25,808 bases of DNA, from positions 1 to 25,808 of the IMG/VR virus record IMGVR_UViG_3300023229_000078. One strand, 5' to 3'. Source of the stretch: a virus. Each line of letters begins with the position of its first letter. Position 1 is the first letter of the stretch. A program made the translations under genes and the position numbers. This document shows, piece by piece, positions 1 to 5,545 of this stretch. Under the pieces are notes generated by a model. The model was given only the letters and a program-made list of their open reading frames with translations. It searched no databases and was not told where the DNA came from.

Positions 1-36
1 TCTACATCTACATCTACATCTACATCTACATCTACT
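1..36. repeat. TCTACA hexanucleotide tandem repeat
   Basis: Five perfect TCTACA units are followed by one TCTACT unit, and the array is cut by the window edge. On the minus strand it is in frame and encodes alternating Val-Asp in the replication protein. Changes in copy number would lengthen or shorten this acidic linker without breaking the frame. Confidence 0.9.
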
Positions 37-470
37 ATGTGTGCATTTGATACATTTGTAGCTGCCTGTGTATTTGTGTCATTGACAGTCATTGACAAGG
101 CATTTGCTTTGTCTTTTGCCCGATACTCCGCTTGTTTACGGCGGTTGTATTCTCTTCTCTCTTCGGCACTTAGGAGAGCGCAATACTTCCCATGATTGAG
201 CAAAGCCCAGCCGCCATCTATCACTTTCACACGCTTTCCTTCGTGGTCTTTCGTCCGACTATAGGGGTCGGGCGTCTGAAAACTGGTCAAAGCTTCCTCG
301 CATTGTGGAATCGAAACCCCGGTTCTAGCGGCGAGGCCGGGAATGGATGCGTGGACCTCACCATGACGGTCAACCATGGCCAGCATCGTAATCCAGGTAA
401 GTTTAGTGTGGGCGGGTTCCTGCCAGATCGTGGAATCTAAAATTGAAGAAAAAAGTTTTGTAAAGTGCAT
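1..470 (-). CDS. Phage replication protein, N-terminal part (replisome organiser/DnaD-like), runs off the left edge
   Basis: The ATG lies at 470 and 156 codons are open to the edge of the window. The protein begins MHFTKLFSSILDSTIW and continues with a winged-helix-like block (TWITMLAMVDRHGEVHASIPG, then LAARTGVSIPQCEEAL). It then reads TPDPYSRTKDHEGKR, GGWALLNHGKY and a basic RREYNRRKQAEYR segment. From memory of the family, this is the usual N-terminus of phage replisome-organiser proteins that bind the origin and load the helicase. The last visible residues are an acidic (Val-Asp)n run encoded by a hexanucleotide repeat, probably a linker before a missing C-terminal domain. It is the most distal visible gene of the leftward early operon, after the nuclease and recombination genes. 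It has no Shine-Dalgarno sequence. The reading frame and partial status are clear; the exact function is inferred. Confidence 0.75.
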   Translation of the reverse strand, partial: MHFTKLFSSILDSTIWQEPAHTKLTWITMLAMVDRHGEVHASIPGLAARTGVSIPQCEEALTSFQTPDPYSRTKDHEGKRVKVIDGGWALLNHGKYCALLSAEERREYNRRKQAEYRAKDKANALSMTVNDTNTQAATNVSNAHIVDVDVDVDVDV

Positions 471-484
471 TTTGTCAAAGTTTT

Positions 485-509
485 GTGTATAAAAATATAC
501 ACCGTGTAT
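485..509. promoter_or_regulatory. Palindrome GTGTATA-AAAA-TATACAC plus a third half-site
   Basis: Positions 485-502 form a perfect 7-bp inverted repeat with an AAAA spacer. It is followed at once by a further half-site, CGTGTAT (503-509). It fills the short gap between the VRR-NUC stop codon and the start of the replication gene. It could be a regulator-binding site, or its AT-rich core could be part of an internal promoter. The repeat is seen directly; the role is inferred. Confidence 0.45.
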
Positions 510-1096
510 CATTTGCAAGTCCGGCCGGATATGGCAAGCGTTTTCTTCCCGTCGGTGTCGGCGAGAACCTGGTTGATTTCCTCGCAGACCTGTCCGCGAG
601 TCATGCGACAAAACGGGTCTCGGATCTTGGATAAAAGTCCTCTGGCTGCGGCGAGTTGCTGCGCTAGGGTCGCCGTCACGGTTAGGGTGCTGTCTTCCAA
701 TTCAGCCAGGTGGTCCAGCCCTTCCCGGTAAGAGCGAATGACCCGGACGATAGCCCCGTTCGGAGCCGCCGCCAGTTCCCGGTGGCATTTGTATTGCTGC
801 GGAGTCGGATTCTTCCCCGGCAATTTCACTTCCCAGTGGACGCTCAGGCCGTGAATTTCAAAGGCGATGTCGGGCATCCCTGGCGCAATTTGGCTGCGTT
901 TTCGGGTGGGCTGCATTCGGGGCCGGTGCCCGCGACGGTATGCCAGACTGTAAAGCTGCCCCTGCAATTCCATTTCGGACTTGGCAACGGCACCCGCTTC
1001 AGCCTCGTCGTATGTCACTCCAGATTTACCAAAGGATTTCCGGTCCTTGGTGGACATCATGAGCTTTTGCTTGTCGGTCAAATCTCGGATATTCAT
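509..1096 (-). CDS. VRR-NUC family nuclease
   Basis: A 195-aa protein. The central region matches the VRR-NUC (PD-(D/E)XK) pattern: Glu41 in SEMELQ, Asp76 in PGMPDIAFE, Glu89 and Lys91 in HWEVKLPG, and Gln100 followed by a helix (TPQQYKCHREL), then GAIVRVIRSYREGLDHL. This family has structure-specific endonucleases, including Holliday-junction and flap-type enzymes, and in phages it sits among replication and recombination genes, as here. The residues beyond about 135 are an extension rich in short helices, and the whole is longer than minimal phage VRR-NUC proteins of about 100 aa. The start has a good ribosome-binding site (GGGAGG), and the ATG overlaps the stop codon of the upstream 60-aa gene. 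Substrate specificity cannot be read from the sequence. Confidence 0.85.
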   Translation of the reverse strand: MNIRDLTDKQKLMMSTKDRKSFGKSGVTYDEAEAGAVAKSEMELQGQLYSLAYRRGHRPRMQPTRKRSQIAPGMPDIAFEIHGLSVHWEVKLPGKNPTPQQYKCHRELAAAPNGAIVRVIRSYREGLDHLAELEDSTLTVTATLAQQLAAARGLLSKIRDPFCRMTRGQVCEEINQVLADTDGKKTLAISGRTCK

Positions 1097-1275
1097 TTAG
1101 CCTCCCGCAGTCCAGCGTTGTAAGCTCGCAACAAATCCAGAGTCGCGATGTCGTCAAGGCATAGGCAAAGGTCGCTGCAAAGGTTGCGGTAATAAAGTTC
1201 GTGCATAAGTTCTGATTTGGTTTTGGTTCCGTGGATTTTGTAAAGCTGAAGGATTATTAGATCACGCTCAGTCAT
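1093..1275 (-). CDS. Hypothetical 60-aa protein
   Basis: A short protein beginning MTERDLIILQLYKIHGTKTKSELM. It has an N-terminal helix pair resembling a small helix-turn-helix (TKSELMHELYYRN) and a Leu/Cys-rich C-terminal half (CSDLCLCLDD). It overlaps the VRR-NUC gene by 4 nt, so the two are probably translationally coupled. The ATG at 1275 has no Shine-Dalgarno sequence and lies just downstream of a stem-loop. No family is recognised. It could be a small DNA-binding or adaptor protein, but that is only inferred from the helix pattern. Confidence 0.6.
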   Translation of the reverse strand: MTERDLIILQLYKIHGTKTKSELMHELYYRNLCSDLCLCLDDIATLDLLRAYNAGLREAK

Positions 1276-1279
1276 AATT

Positions 1280-1316
1280 AAAAAGGGGTCCCGGCTGGGT
1301 GTTGATGCCCAACCGG
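1280..1316 (-). terminator. Stem-loop with U-tract between early genes (weak terminator or attenuator)
   Basis: On the minus strand CCGGTTGGG and CCCAGCCGG form a 9-bp stem with one G-U pair around an 8-nt loop (1291-1316). It is followed by GACCCC and then five Ts (1280-1284). The gap between stem and T-run is longer than in a strong terminator, so partial termination or mRNA processing between the SSB-like gene and the downstream nuclease genes is more likely than full termination. Confidence 0.45.
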
Positions 1317-1323
1317 AGATTGC

Positions 1324-1605
1324 TCAAAACGGGAGTGCCTTTGAGTCGTCTTGTTCGGTGGTAGGTTCATGACTGGCAGCGGGAGCTTTCTTAGTTGCGA
1401 TCTCTTTCCAGTTGCCAAGGATCGGCCCTTTCTCGCCAGCTTCCCGCGCTTCTTTTCCAAGGTCTTGCACGATGAATCCCATGTTCCCCCACTCGTCTTC
1501 CCCGTCTTTGTTCTCGAAAAAGGTCAGGTCCAGGTAAGTCCCTTTTTTACCCTTATAGAGTTTTTCTTTGATGATTTTTGTAACGTCGATTTGTGCTTTT
1601 CTCAT
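1324..1605 (-). CDS. Small SSB-like protein of the recombination cassette
   Basis: A 93-aa protein beginning MRKAQIDVTKIIKEKLYKGKKGTYLDL, with a short beta-rich body (TYLDLTFFENKDGEDEWGNMGFIVQDL). The C-terminal tail is acidic and flexible and ends DDSKALPF, which recalls the DDDIPF-type tip of single-strand-binding proteins that docks partner proteins. It follows the exonuclease and annealase genes, where phages often place an SSB. The resemblance is in the tail, size and position; the body is too short for a full OB-fold SSB of usual length, so the name is tentative. The start at 1605 is preceded by an A/C-rich leader (CCAAACATAAAAACATC) instead of a Shine-Dalgarno sequence. Confidence 0.6.
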   Translation of the reverse strand: MRKAQIDVTKIIKEKLYKGKKGTYLDLTFFENKDGEDEWGNMGFIVQDLGKEAREAGEKGPILGNWKEIATKKAPAASHEPTTEQDDSKALPF

Positions 1606-1635
1606 GATGTTTTTATGTTTGGTTTTTGGTGTTGG

Positions 1636-2271
1636 TTACTGATTGGGAATTTTGAGCCGTGGGAGAGCGTCGGCATAAGCCGCCTTATAGCTCGCCACAA
1701 ATTGCGCTAGAGCGGTTCCGAGTTTTGCGGTGTAGTCGTTTCGTTTAACGATGATATGCAACGGCATCAGGCCTTTTGCGTAGCTCCAGAAGTGCCATGT
1801 ATCCAAACCGGTGATTGCCATAGACCCGTGAACTTGCTGAATATATGCATCAGGAAGAACGCCATCTCTAATATATCCAATGTGAGTCTTTGGGCGTGGA
1901 CACTTGATCTCTACACCGGAAATAATTTCCTCTCCCGCCATAATTAATCCATCAGGAGAGCATCCGACAGTTGGATCGTCGCCTATCACGAAGCCCGCTT
2001 CCCTCACCGCTAGGCCAGTATGCTTTGAGAACTCTAACCTTGCCTCTGCCTCATACTCCTTCCCCCACTCCATCCAAAAGTTTCCAGACCATGACGGGAG
2101 GTTCTTAAAAAAGCATTCCTCAATTAATTCGTTTATAAAGTCGTCGGACTGCTTGGAGATTGCGCAGGTTTTGGCGGTGATGATCTTATCGAGATTTGAG
2201 GCAGTAATTTTCCCTTTCCTTATACCAATCCAATCATCTCCACCTTGAATTATATCCCAAATTACATTCAT
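1636..2271 (-). CDS. YqaJ-like viral recombinase exonuclease
   Basis: A 211-aa protein with the YqaJ/lambda-exonuclease fold motifs in order: WIGIRKGKITAS near residues 14-25, EWGKEYEAEARLEFS at 68-82 with the motif glutamate, GCSPDGL at 103-109 (metal-binding Asp107), VEIKCPRPKTH at 120-130 (Glu121, Lys123) and the downstream Gln145 in YIQQVHGSM. These residues form the two-metal site of 5'-3' double-strand exonucleases that make 3' single-strand tails. The gene overlaps the end of recT by 4 nt and has a strong ribosome-binding site (GGAGGACGG). Together with RecT and the SSB-like protein it forms a complete single-strand-annealing recombination set like lambda Exo/Beta. Its length is normal for the family. 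Confidence 0.92.
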   Translation of the reverse strand: MNVIWDIIQGGDDWIGIRKGKITASNLDKIITAKTCAISKQSDDFINELIEECFFKNLPSWSGNFWMEWGKEYEAEARLEFSKHTGLAVREAGFVIGDDPTVGCSPDGLIMAGEEIISGVEIKCPRPKTHIGYIRDGVLPDAYIQQVHGSMAITGLDTWHFWSYAKGLMPLHIIVKRNDYTAKLGTALAQFVASYKAAYADALPRLKIPNQ

Positions 2272-2924
2272 TCTCCGTCCTCCATATCGACGCTGTTTTC
2301 TGGCAACTCAGGCGGAGTAAACGGGTCAAGCGGTTCGGAAATCGCTTGCACTTGCTTTGCCGTCTCGAAGCCTTTCACGTCGCGCAACTCTTCCGCCGTT
2401 TGCATTCCCAACGTAATGTCCGGTGCATAGATTCGCGCGAAGAAAGCTCCTGCTCGATAGCGAAGCATCAAGTCAGGCATGGTCTTCCATTTGCTGCCCG
2501 CCTTTTCCGACCAGCCTTCTGCCTTAGCCATCTGCATTGAGACTTCCGGCCCCTCTACGATCTCGCCGCTTTCCTTGTCTGTCGTGACCGCAACGCAAGT
2601 TTTCGTCATGCCCTCGCCCGTCATCTTAAATTTCAGCGGGGTGAATCGGCCACTAGCGTTGACCATCGCAATGAGGAACGACGCTCTGAATCCTGGGCGA
2701 CCGTGGATGATGTCGATATTCTGAAGGACCATGAACGGGTCAGCCCCAAGACGCTTGGCGATATTAAGGCCGATGGCGCAGTTAGACATATTGCCCTGGA
2801 ATTCCTTCGGGATGAGGGTTGATGCTGCCAGCATTTTCGCTTGGCGTTGGACCAGTTCAAACGCCTCCGACTCGCGGGAGATTTGAAATTGCACGTTAGT
2901 GATTTGGGTCTCGGTTGCGCTCAT
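2268..2924 (-). CDS. recT: RecT-family single-strand annealing protein
   Basis: A 218-aa protein. It has the RecT-type N-terminus (AFELVQRQAKMLAASTLIPKEFQ), then NMSNCAIGLNIAKRLGADPF, the IHGRPGFRASFL segment, a WSEKAGSKWKTMPDLMLRYRAGAFFAR segment and TLGMQTAEELRDV. These are the hallmarks of RecT/Bet-like annealases that coat 3' single strands and pair them with homologous DNA. It is translationally coupled both upstream (4-nt ATGA overlap with the 91-aa gene) and downstream (overlap with the YqaJ exonuclease), and has a near-consensus ribosome-binding site (AAGGAGG). The C-terminus is short and acidic (SVDMEDGE), possibly a partner-binding tail. There is no sign of truncation. Confidence 0.92.
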   Translation of the reverse strand: MSATETQITNVQFQISRESEAFELVQRQAKMLAASTLIPKEFQGNMSNCAIGLNIAKRLGADPFMVLQNIDIIHGRPGFRASFLIAMVNASGRFTPLKFKMTGEGMTKTCVAVTTDKESGEIVEGPEVSMQMAKAEGWSEKAGSKWKTMPDLMLRYRAGAFFARIYAPDITLGMQTAEELRDVKGFETAKQVQAISEPLDPFTPPELPENSVDMEDGE

Positions 2925-3196
2925 TTCGATTCCTCCTTAACGAGTGTCATTCCGATAAGAGCAGCTTCTGCCCTCAGGTTTTTGATGCGCGTCCCCTCAA
3001 TCAGCTTTGAGGCGTCGATAGCCTTTTCCAGCGTCGTGCCACTCGCATTTCCGGTGCGTGTGAAAACATTCCAGAATGGCCCCCCCGACCCTTTCGTGAT
3101 GAGGAGGCAGACTGATTCAATCCCCTCGCGGTCTGTCGCAGCTTTCATTTCGGCAATGATGTCTTTTGGCGTTTCCGCCGGTGTTGTTGTATTCAT
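2921..3196 (-). CDS. Hypothetical 91-aa protein upstream of recT
   Basis: The ATG at 3196 (MNTTTPAETPKDI) is chosen over a longer frame to 3256 because the longer form overlaps the neighbouring gene and has a low-complexity Lys/Thr/Pro start. The product has a helical N-terminus, a central strand pair (IESVCLLITKGSGGPFWNVF) and a C-terminal helix ending VKEESK. Its 3' end overlaps the recT start by 4 nt (ATGA), so it belongs to the recombination operon and is probably made at a coupled level. The leader is AACCAAAATC without a Shine-Dalgarno sequence. No domain is recognised. Confidence 0.65.
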   Translation of the reverse strand: MNTTTPAETPKDIIAEMKAATDREGIESVCLLITKGSGGPFWNVFTRTGNASGTTLEKAIDASKLIEGTRIKNLRAEAALIGMTLVKEESK

Positions 3197-3218
3197 GATT
3201 TTGGTTTTAGTTGGTGGT

Positions 3219-3485
3219 TTATTCTCTGGGGCCGTCTTGGATGAGATTGTCCTCAATTGAGCTGAGGATGTCCGGGTCTATATAGTCCACGATGTCGAGC
3301 CGAGCGGTCGAGAACTGGCCAGTGACATCTCGGGTCTGGTGGACTAACTCGATACTCTGGATCTCAACCCCTGGGTCCTCGCCGGGGTAGCAGTCCTCAG
3401 GAGCCCCTGAGATATATGGTTCCGTGCCTGGGTCGTAGTCGTATTCGATTTCGACTTCGATTTCGATTGTTGTTCTTTTCGTCAT
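3219..3485 (-). CDS. Acidic hypothetical 88-aa protein
   Basis: The chosen start, ATG at 3485, gives MTKRTTIEIEVEIEYDYDP. The alternating hydrophobic/acidic strand (IEIEVEIEYDYD) is followed by a Pro/Gly/Glu-rich loop and a second half with strands and a C-terminal acidic helix (DILSSIEDNLIQDGPRE). It is strongly acidic overall, a trait shared by some phage DNA-mimic and anti-restriction proteins, but nothing specific supports that role. A longer frame to 3656 exists, but its extra 57 residues are shadow-like and overlap the small lipoprotein gene. It lies 22 nt before the next gene of the operon. Confidence 0.6.
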   Translation of the reverse strand: MTKRTTIEIEVEIEYDYDPGTEPYISGAPEDCYPGEDPGVEIQSIELVHQTRDVTGQFSTARLDIVDYIDPDILSSIEDNLIQDGPRE

Positions 3486-3516
3486 TTTTTTATGGGTTTG
3501 ATTTGGATTCTCGGGG

Positions 3517-3690
3517 TCAGGGTCTGTTGCCGTCGCGGTCCAGCCCGTCTGGCCCGGCTCCATGCCGCAAATTTTCGCACCATTCGCGCCATTTGAGGTC
3601 CTGCTGCTTTTTGGTGGCGAGTTCGGTGATTTTGCAGGAGGCCGCAAATGATGCAACGATCAGGCAGATAAGTGATAAGAGTTCGATCAT
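3517..3690 (-). CDS. Small lipoprotein-like or membrane-anchored protein (57 aa)
   Basis: A 57-codon gene with ATG at 3690 and TGA at 3517. The N-terminus MIELLSLICLIVASFAASCK is a hydrophobic segment ending in a cysteine at residue 19. This resembles a lipobox, or else a single transmembrane anchor with little positive charge before it. The rest is hydrophilic and helical (ITELATKKQQDLKWREW). The ATG overlaps the stop of the upstream 69-aa gene (ATGA), the third such overlap in a row, which supports both genes being real. Exported early phage lipoproteins are often superinfection-exclusion factors, but the sequence does not prove that role. Confidence 0.6.
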   Translation of the reverse strand: MIELLSLICLIVASFAASCKITELATKKQQDLKWREWCENLRHGAGPDGLDRDGNRP

Positions 3691-3896
3691 GATATTTTAG
3701 TTTTGTTGGTGATTTTGTTGGTGATTTTAGGACGCCAGCCCTTGCCAAAATTAAAGTTTCTGCCTTTTTCGTATCCGTCTTCATTTTTCTCAAGCCAGCG
3801 TGTGCAGGCAGCCCCAACGTCTGACAAGGTTTCACGGCCCATTCCCTCATGGCCGTCAGGGCTCAGGGTGAGGTCACGCCCATTCATGCGTTTCAT
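3687..3896 (-). CDS. Hypothetical basic 69-aa protein
   Basis: This reads from ATG at 3896 (MKRMNGRDLTLSPDGHEGMG) through a helix (RETLSDVGAACTRWLEKNED) to a Lys/Thr/Asn-rich tail (RPKITNKITNKTKIS). The frame stays open to 4031, but the upstream residues are Arg/Pro/Gly-rich and coincide with a separate coupled gene in another frame, so the internal ATG is preferred. It overlaps that gene by 4 nt upstream and the lipoprotein-like gene by 4 nt downstream. The tail is encoded by a near-repeat (GGTGATTTTGTT twice at 3706-3725), so its length may vary. No family is recognised. Confidence 0.6.
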   Translation of the reverse strand: MKRMNGRDLTLSPDGHEGMGRETLSDVGAACTRWLEKNEDGYEKGRNFNFGKGWRPKITNKITNKTKIS

Positions 3897-4054
3897 GATT
3901 GTTTGTGGGCCGAAAAAGCCATGAAGAATTGAGAGGGAGTCCCGAGCCAAGAATGTTTCGTGCCCCAGGTGACGACCCGGCGCGGAGATGAGGAAACGAC
4001 CCGGTGGGTCTCGCCGTCTTTGTGTTTCCATGAGGTGTGGGTTGCCGGGATCAT
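3893..4054 (-). CDS. Hypothetical 53-aa protein coupled to the RHH regulator
   Basis: The ATG at 4054 overlaps the TGA of the RHH gene, and its own TGA overlaps the ATG of the next gene. The product begins MIPATHTSWKHKDGETHRVV and continues as a compact set of strands with several Trp and His residues (VVTWGTKHSWLG) and an aromatic C-terminus (SQFFMAFSAH). The sequence looks like a small beta protein. No family is recognised. The main support is the unbroken chain of ATGA overlaps and a composition less Arg/Pro-biased than the competing frame across the same bases. Confidence 0.55.
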   Translation of the reverse strand: MIPATHTSWKHKDGETHRVVSSSPRRVVTWGTKHSWLGTPSQFFMAFSAHKQS

Positions 4055-4209
4055 TTCGATTCGAGTTCTTTTCGGAGCAACCGCGTCACAAAATGGCTGA
4101 ACGATTGATCTAAATTGGCTGCAGTTGTTTGCCCCTTTTTCAGGAGCGGTGACGGGATGGAGACGCTCACGCTGGTTCGCGTCTTTTTGGGCGATGCTTT
4201 TTGTTTCAC
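4051..4209 (-). CDS. Ribbon-helix-helix (Arc/CopG-like) transcription regulator, 52 aa, GTG start
   Basis: Reading from GTG at 4209 gives MKQKASPKKTRTSVSVSIPS, then PLLKKGQTTAANLDQSFSHF and VTRLLRKELESK. This fits a ribbon-helix-helix fold: a basic arm, one beta strand (TSVSVSIP, residues 12-19) that would pair with the second subunit to contact DNA, helix A (PLLKKGQTTAANLD) and helix B (SFSHFVTRLLRKELE). It is the first gene of the leftward operon and faces the divergent promoter region, the usual place for an early-lytic switch regulator. No ATG exists in this frame between the upstream in-frame stop and the GTG. A palindrome covers its start codon, suggesting autoregulation. The fold is inferred from pattern only. 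Confidence 0.65.
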   Translation of the reverse strand: MKQKASPKKTRTSVSVSIPSPLLKKGQTTAANLDQSFSHFVTRLLRKELESK

Positions 4210-4220
4210 AAGCGAAACAA
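4201..4220. promoter_or_regulatory. Operator-like palindrome TTGTTTC-N6-GAAACAA over the RHH start
   Basis: TTGTTTCACAAGCGAAACAA has perfect 7-bp arms (4201-4207 and 4214-4220) around ACAAGC. It overlaps the GTG start of the RHH gene and a possible -10 box of the leftward promoter, as expected of an autorepressor site. Its outer arms also resemble those of parS (TGTTTC...GAAACA), though the spacing is 2 bp longer than in standard parS. Confidence 0.55.
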
Positions 4221-4244
4221 TACCATGGCGGAATAATAGATCAA
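4217..4244 (-). promoter_or_regulatory. Possible leftward early promoter
   Basis: On the minus strand TTGATC (4244-4239) and TATTGT (4222-4217) are spaced by 16 bp. Transcription would begin near 4210, at or next to the GTG start of the RHH gene, giving a nearly leaderless message. The upstream stretch is AT-rich. Both boxes are imperfect, so this is a weak prediction. Confidence 0.35.
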
Positions 4245-4316
4245 GATATTTCTTATTATTTTTTACGCGTTCTTCATAACTCGCTAGGAATCAAACTCAT
4301 CCACGCGAAAAAAGTT

Positions 4317-4344
4317 TTGACTCTTAACGCGGTTAAGGTATGAT
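4317..4344 (+). promoter_or_regulatory. Rightward promoter with a palindrome between its boxes
   Basis: TTGACT (4317-4322), a 16-bp spacer and TATGAT (4339-4344) make a good sigma70-type promoter about 30 nt before the methyltransferase ATG. The spacer contains CTTAACGCGGTTAAG (4323-4337), a perfect 6-bp inverted repeat around GCG. A dimeric protein bound there would block RNA polymerase. Confidence 0.65.
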
Positions 4345-4375
4345 TCTCGCAAATGACCCCAAAAATTGATCCCGC

Positions 4376-5545
4376 ATGAAAAAGCATAAATACAACATTC
4401 TCCCCGAAGCGCAACCCGACGAACTGGCCGAGCTTATTGCCGACATGACCGCGCACGGTTACGACGCCAAGCAGCCGATCACAGTCTATCAGGGCGATAT
4501 TCTCGACGGATGGAATAGGCATTGCGCAGCGGTTGCGGCTGGCGTGTCGCCTACTATTGTCACATTTACCGGCACAGATGCAGACGCCGTGTTTTTTGTT
4601 TTGCGAATGGGTAAGCGACGGAACCTGAACTCGGGACAGCGTGCAGCCGTGGCAACCGAAGCAGAAGACCTGCTGAAGGTGATTGCGGACGCCGTGGATA
4701 AGGAGCGCCGGGAGAAACAGGCAGCGGAACTAACCAAGACGCACGCGATGAAAGCCGAAGGTGTTTGTAACAATAAATTGTTACAAATAGATAAACGCGA
4801 TCCCAACGCCGTTTCAACGCCAGCCAAAGCCGCCGAGATGTTCGGCACAAACCGCACCTACATAAACCAAGCCGCAAAGCTCAAGGCAACGTCACCGGAA
4901 ACACTTGCGAAAGTGAAGGCGGGAACTGTAACAATGACCCAAGCCCTTCGCGAAATAAAAGAAGCCAAGCGTGAAGCTCGCCGCGAAGAGAACCGGGCAA
5001 AGGTCGCAATGGTTGAATCCCCTGCCGACGTTGCGGAATCGGGTGCGAAGTTTTCCACCATCGTCATTGACCCGCCGTGGGATTGGGGCGACGAAGGCGA
5101 CAACGACCAACTCGGACGAGCAAAGGCTGATTACGCCACCATGAGTTTTTCGCAACTTATGGACCTTCCCGTTGAACCGTTGGCCGATGACGATTGCCAC
5201 CTGTATCTCTGGATCACGAACCGTAGCCTGCCCAAAGGATTTTCACTCATAGAAAAATGGGGATTCCGCTACGTCACTGCGCTAACCTGGGTCAAGCCAC
5301 ATTTCGGAATGGGCAACTACTTCCGGGGCCAAACCGAGCACGTCCTTTTCGGTGTGCGGGGAAGCCAGCCGTTAAAAAGAAAGGACGTGGGGACCGTGTT
5401 TAGCGCGTCGCGTGGACCCAACGGACACAGTTCAAAGCCCGTCGAGTTTTACGACCTTGTGGAAAGTTGCTCCCCTGGCCCGTACCTCGAGATGTTCAGC
5501 CGATCAGATCGGCAGGACTGGCAAACGTGGGGGGAGGGAGCATGA
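4376..5545 (+). CDS. ParB-like/MT-A70 N6-adenine DNA methyltransferase
   Basis: A 389-aa two-part protein. Residues 1-120 look like a ParB/Srx nuclease-like N-domain: an early ELAELIADMTAHGYD, then PITVYQGDILDGWNRHCAA (31-52, the G-x-x-R box), followed by a helix-turn-helix-like stretch at about 148-170 (TPAKAAEMFGTNRTYINQAAKL). Residues 225-389 are an MT-A70 methyltransferase with the catalytic IDPPW (231-235), LYLWITNR (277-283), TALTWVKP (301-308) and HSSKPVEFYDLVE (351-363). It should transfer methyl from S-adenosylmethionine to adenine in DNA at a site probably chosen by the N-terminal part. No restriction partner of classical type is present, so protection of phage DNA or regulation is likelier. 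The start has no Shine-Dalgarno sequence. Its stop overlaps the next ATG. Confidence 0.9.
   Translation: MKKHKYNILPEAQPDELAELIADMTAHGYDAKQPITVYQGDILDGWNRHCAAVAAGVSPTIVTFTGTDADAVFFVLRMGKRRNLNSGQRAAVATEAEDLLKVIADAVDKERREKQAAELTKTHAMKAEGVCNNKLLQIDKRDPNAVSTPAKAAEMFGTNRTYINQAAKLKATSPETLAKVKAGTVTMTQALREIKEAKREARREENRAKVAMVESPADVAESGAKFSTIVIDPPWDWGDEGDNDQLGRAKADYATMSFSQLMDLPVEPLADDDCHLYLWITNRSLPKGFSLIEKWGFRYVTALTWVKPHFGMGNYFRGQTEHVLFGVRGSQPLKRKDVGTVFSASRGPNGHSSKPVEFYDLVESCSPGPYLEMFSRSDRQDWQTWGEGA
4764..4787. repeat. 24-bp inverted repeat inside the methyltransferase gene
   Basis: TTTGTAACAAT, AA, ATTGTTACAAA: two perfect 11-bp arms with a 2-bp centre, located in the linker between the ParB-like domain and the HTH-like region. 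It is far more AT-rich than its surroundings and encodes a linker (CNNKLLQ). It could be a protein-binding site, perhaps for the protein's own DNA-binding part, or an mRNA hairpin. Confidence 0.8.

Noticed and set aside
1-36. CRISPR-like short repeat
   Set aside because: Units are 6 bp without spacers and are in frame within a gene.
3687-4031. 114-aa frame starting METQRRRDPP
   Set aside because: The first 45 residues are Arg/Pro/Gly-rich, and two coupled genes with exact ATGA overlaps explain the same bases better.
4201-4220. True parS site for a ParB partition system
   Set aside because: Spacing is 2 bp longer than parS, there is no ParA gene, and it overlaps a start codon, so an operator is likelier.
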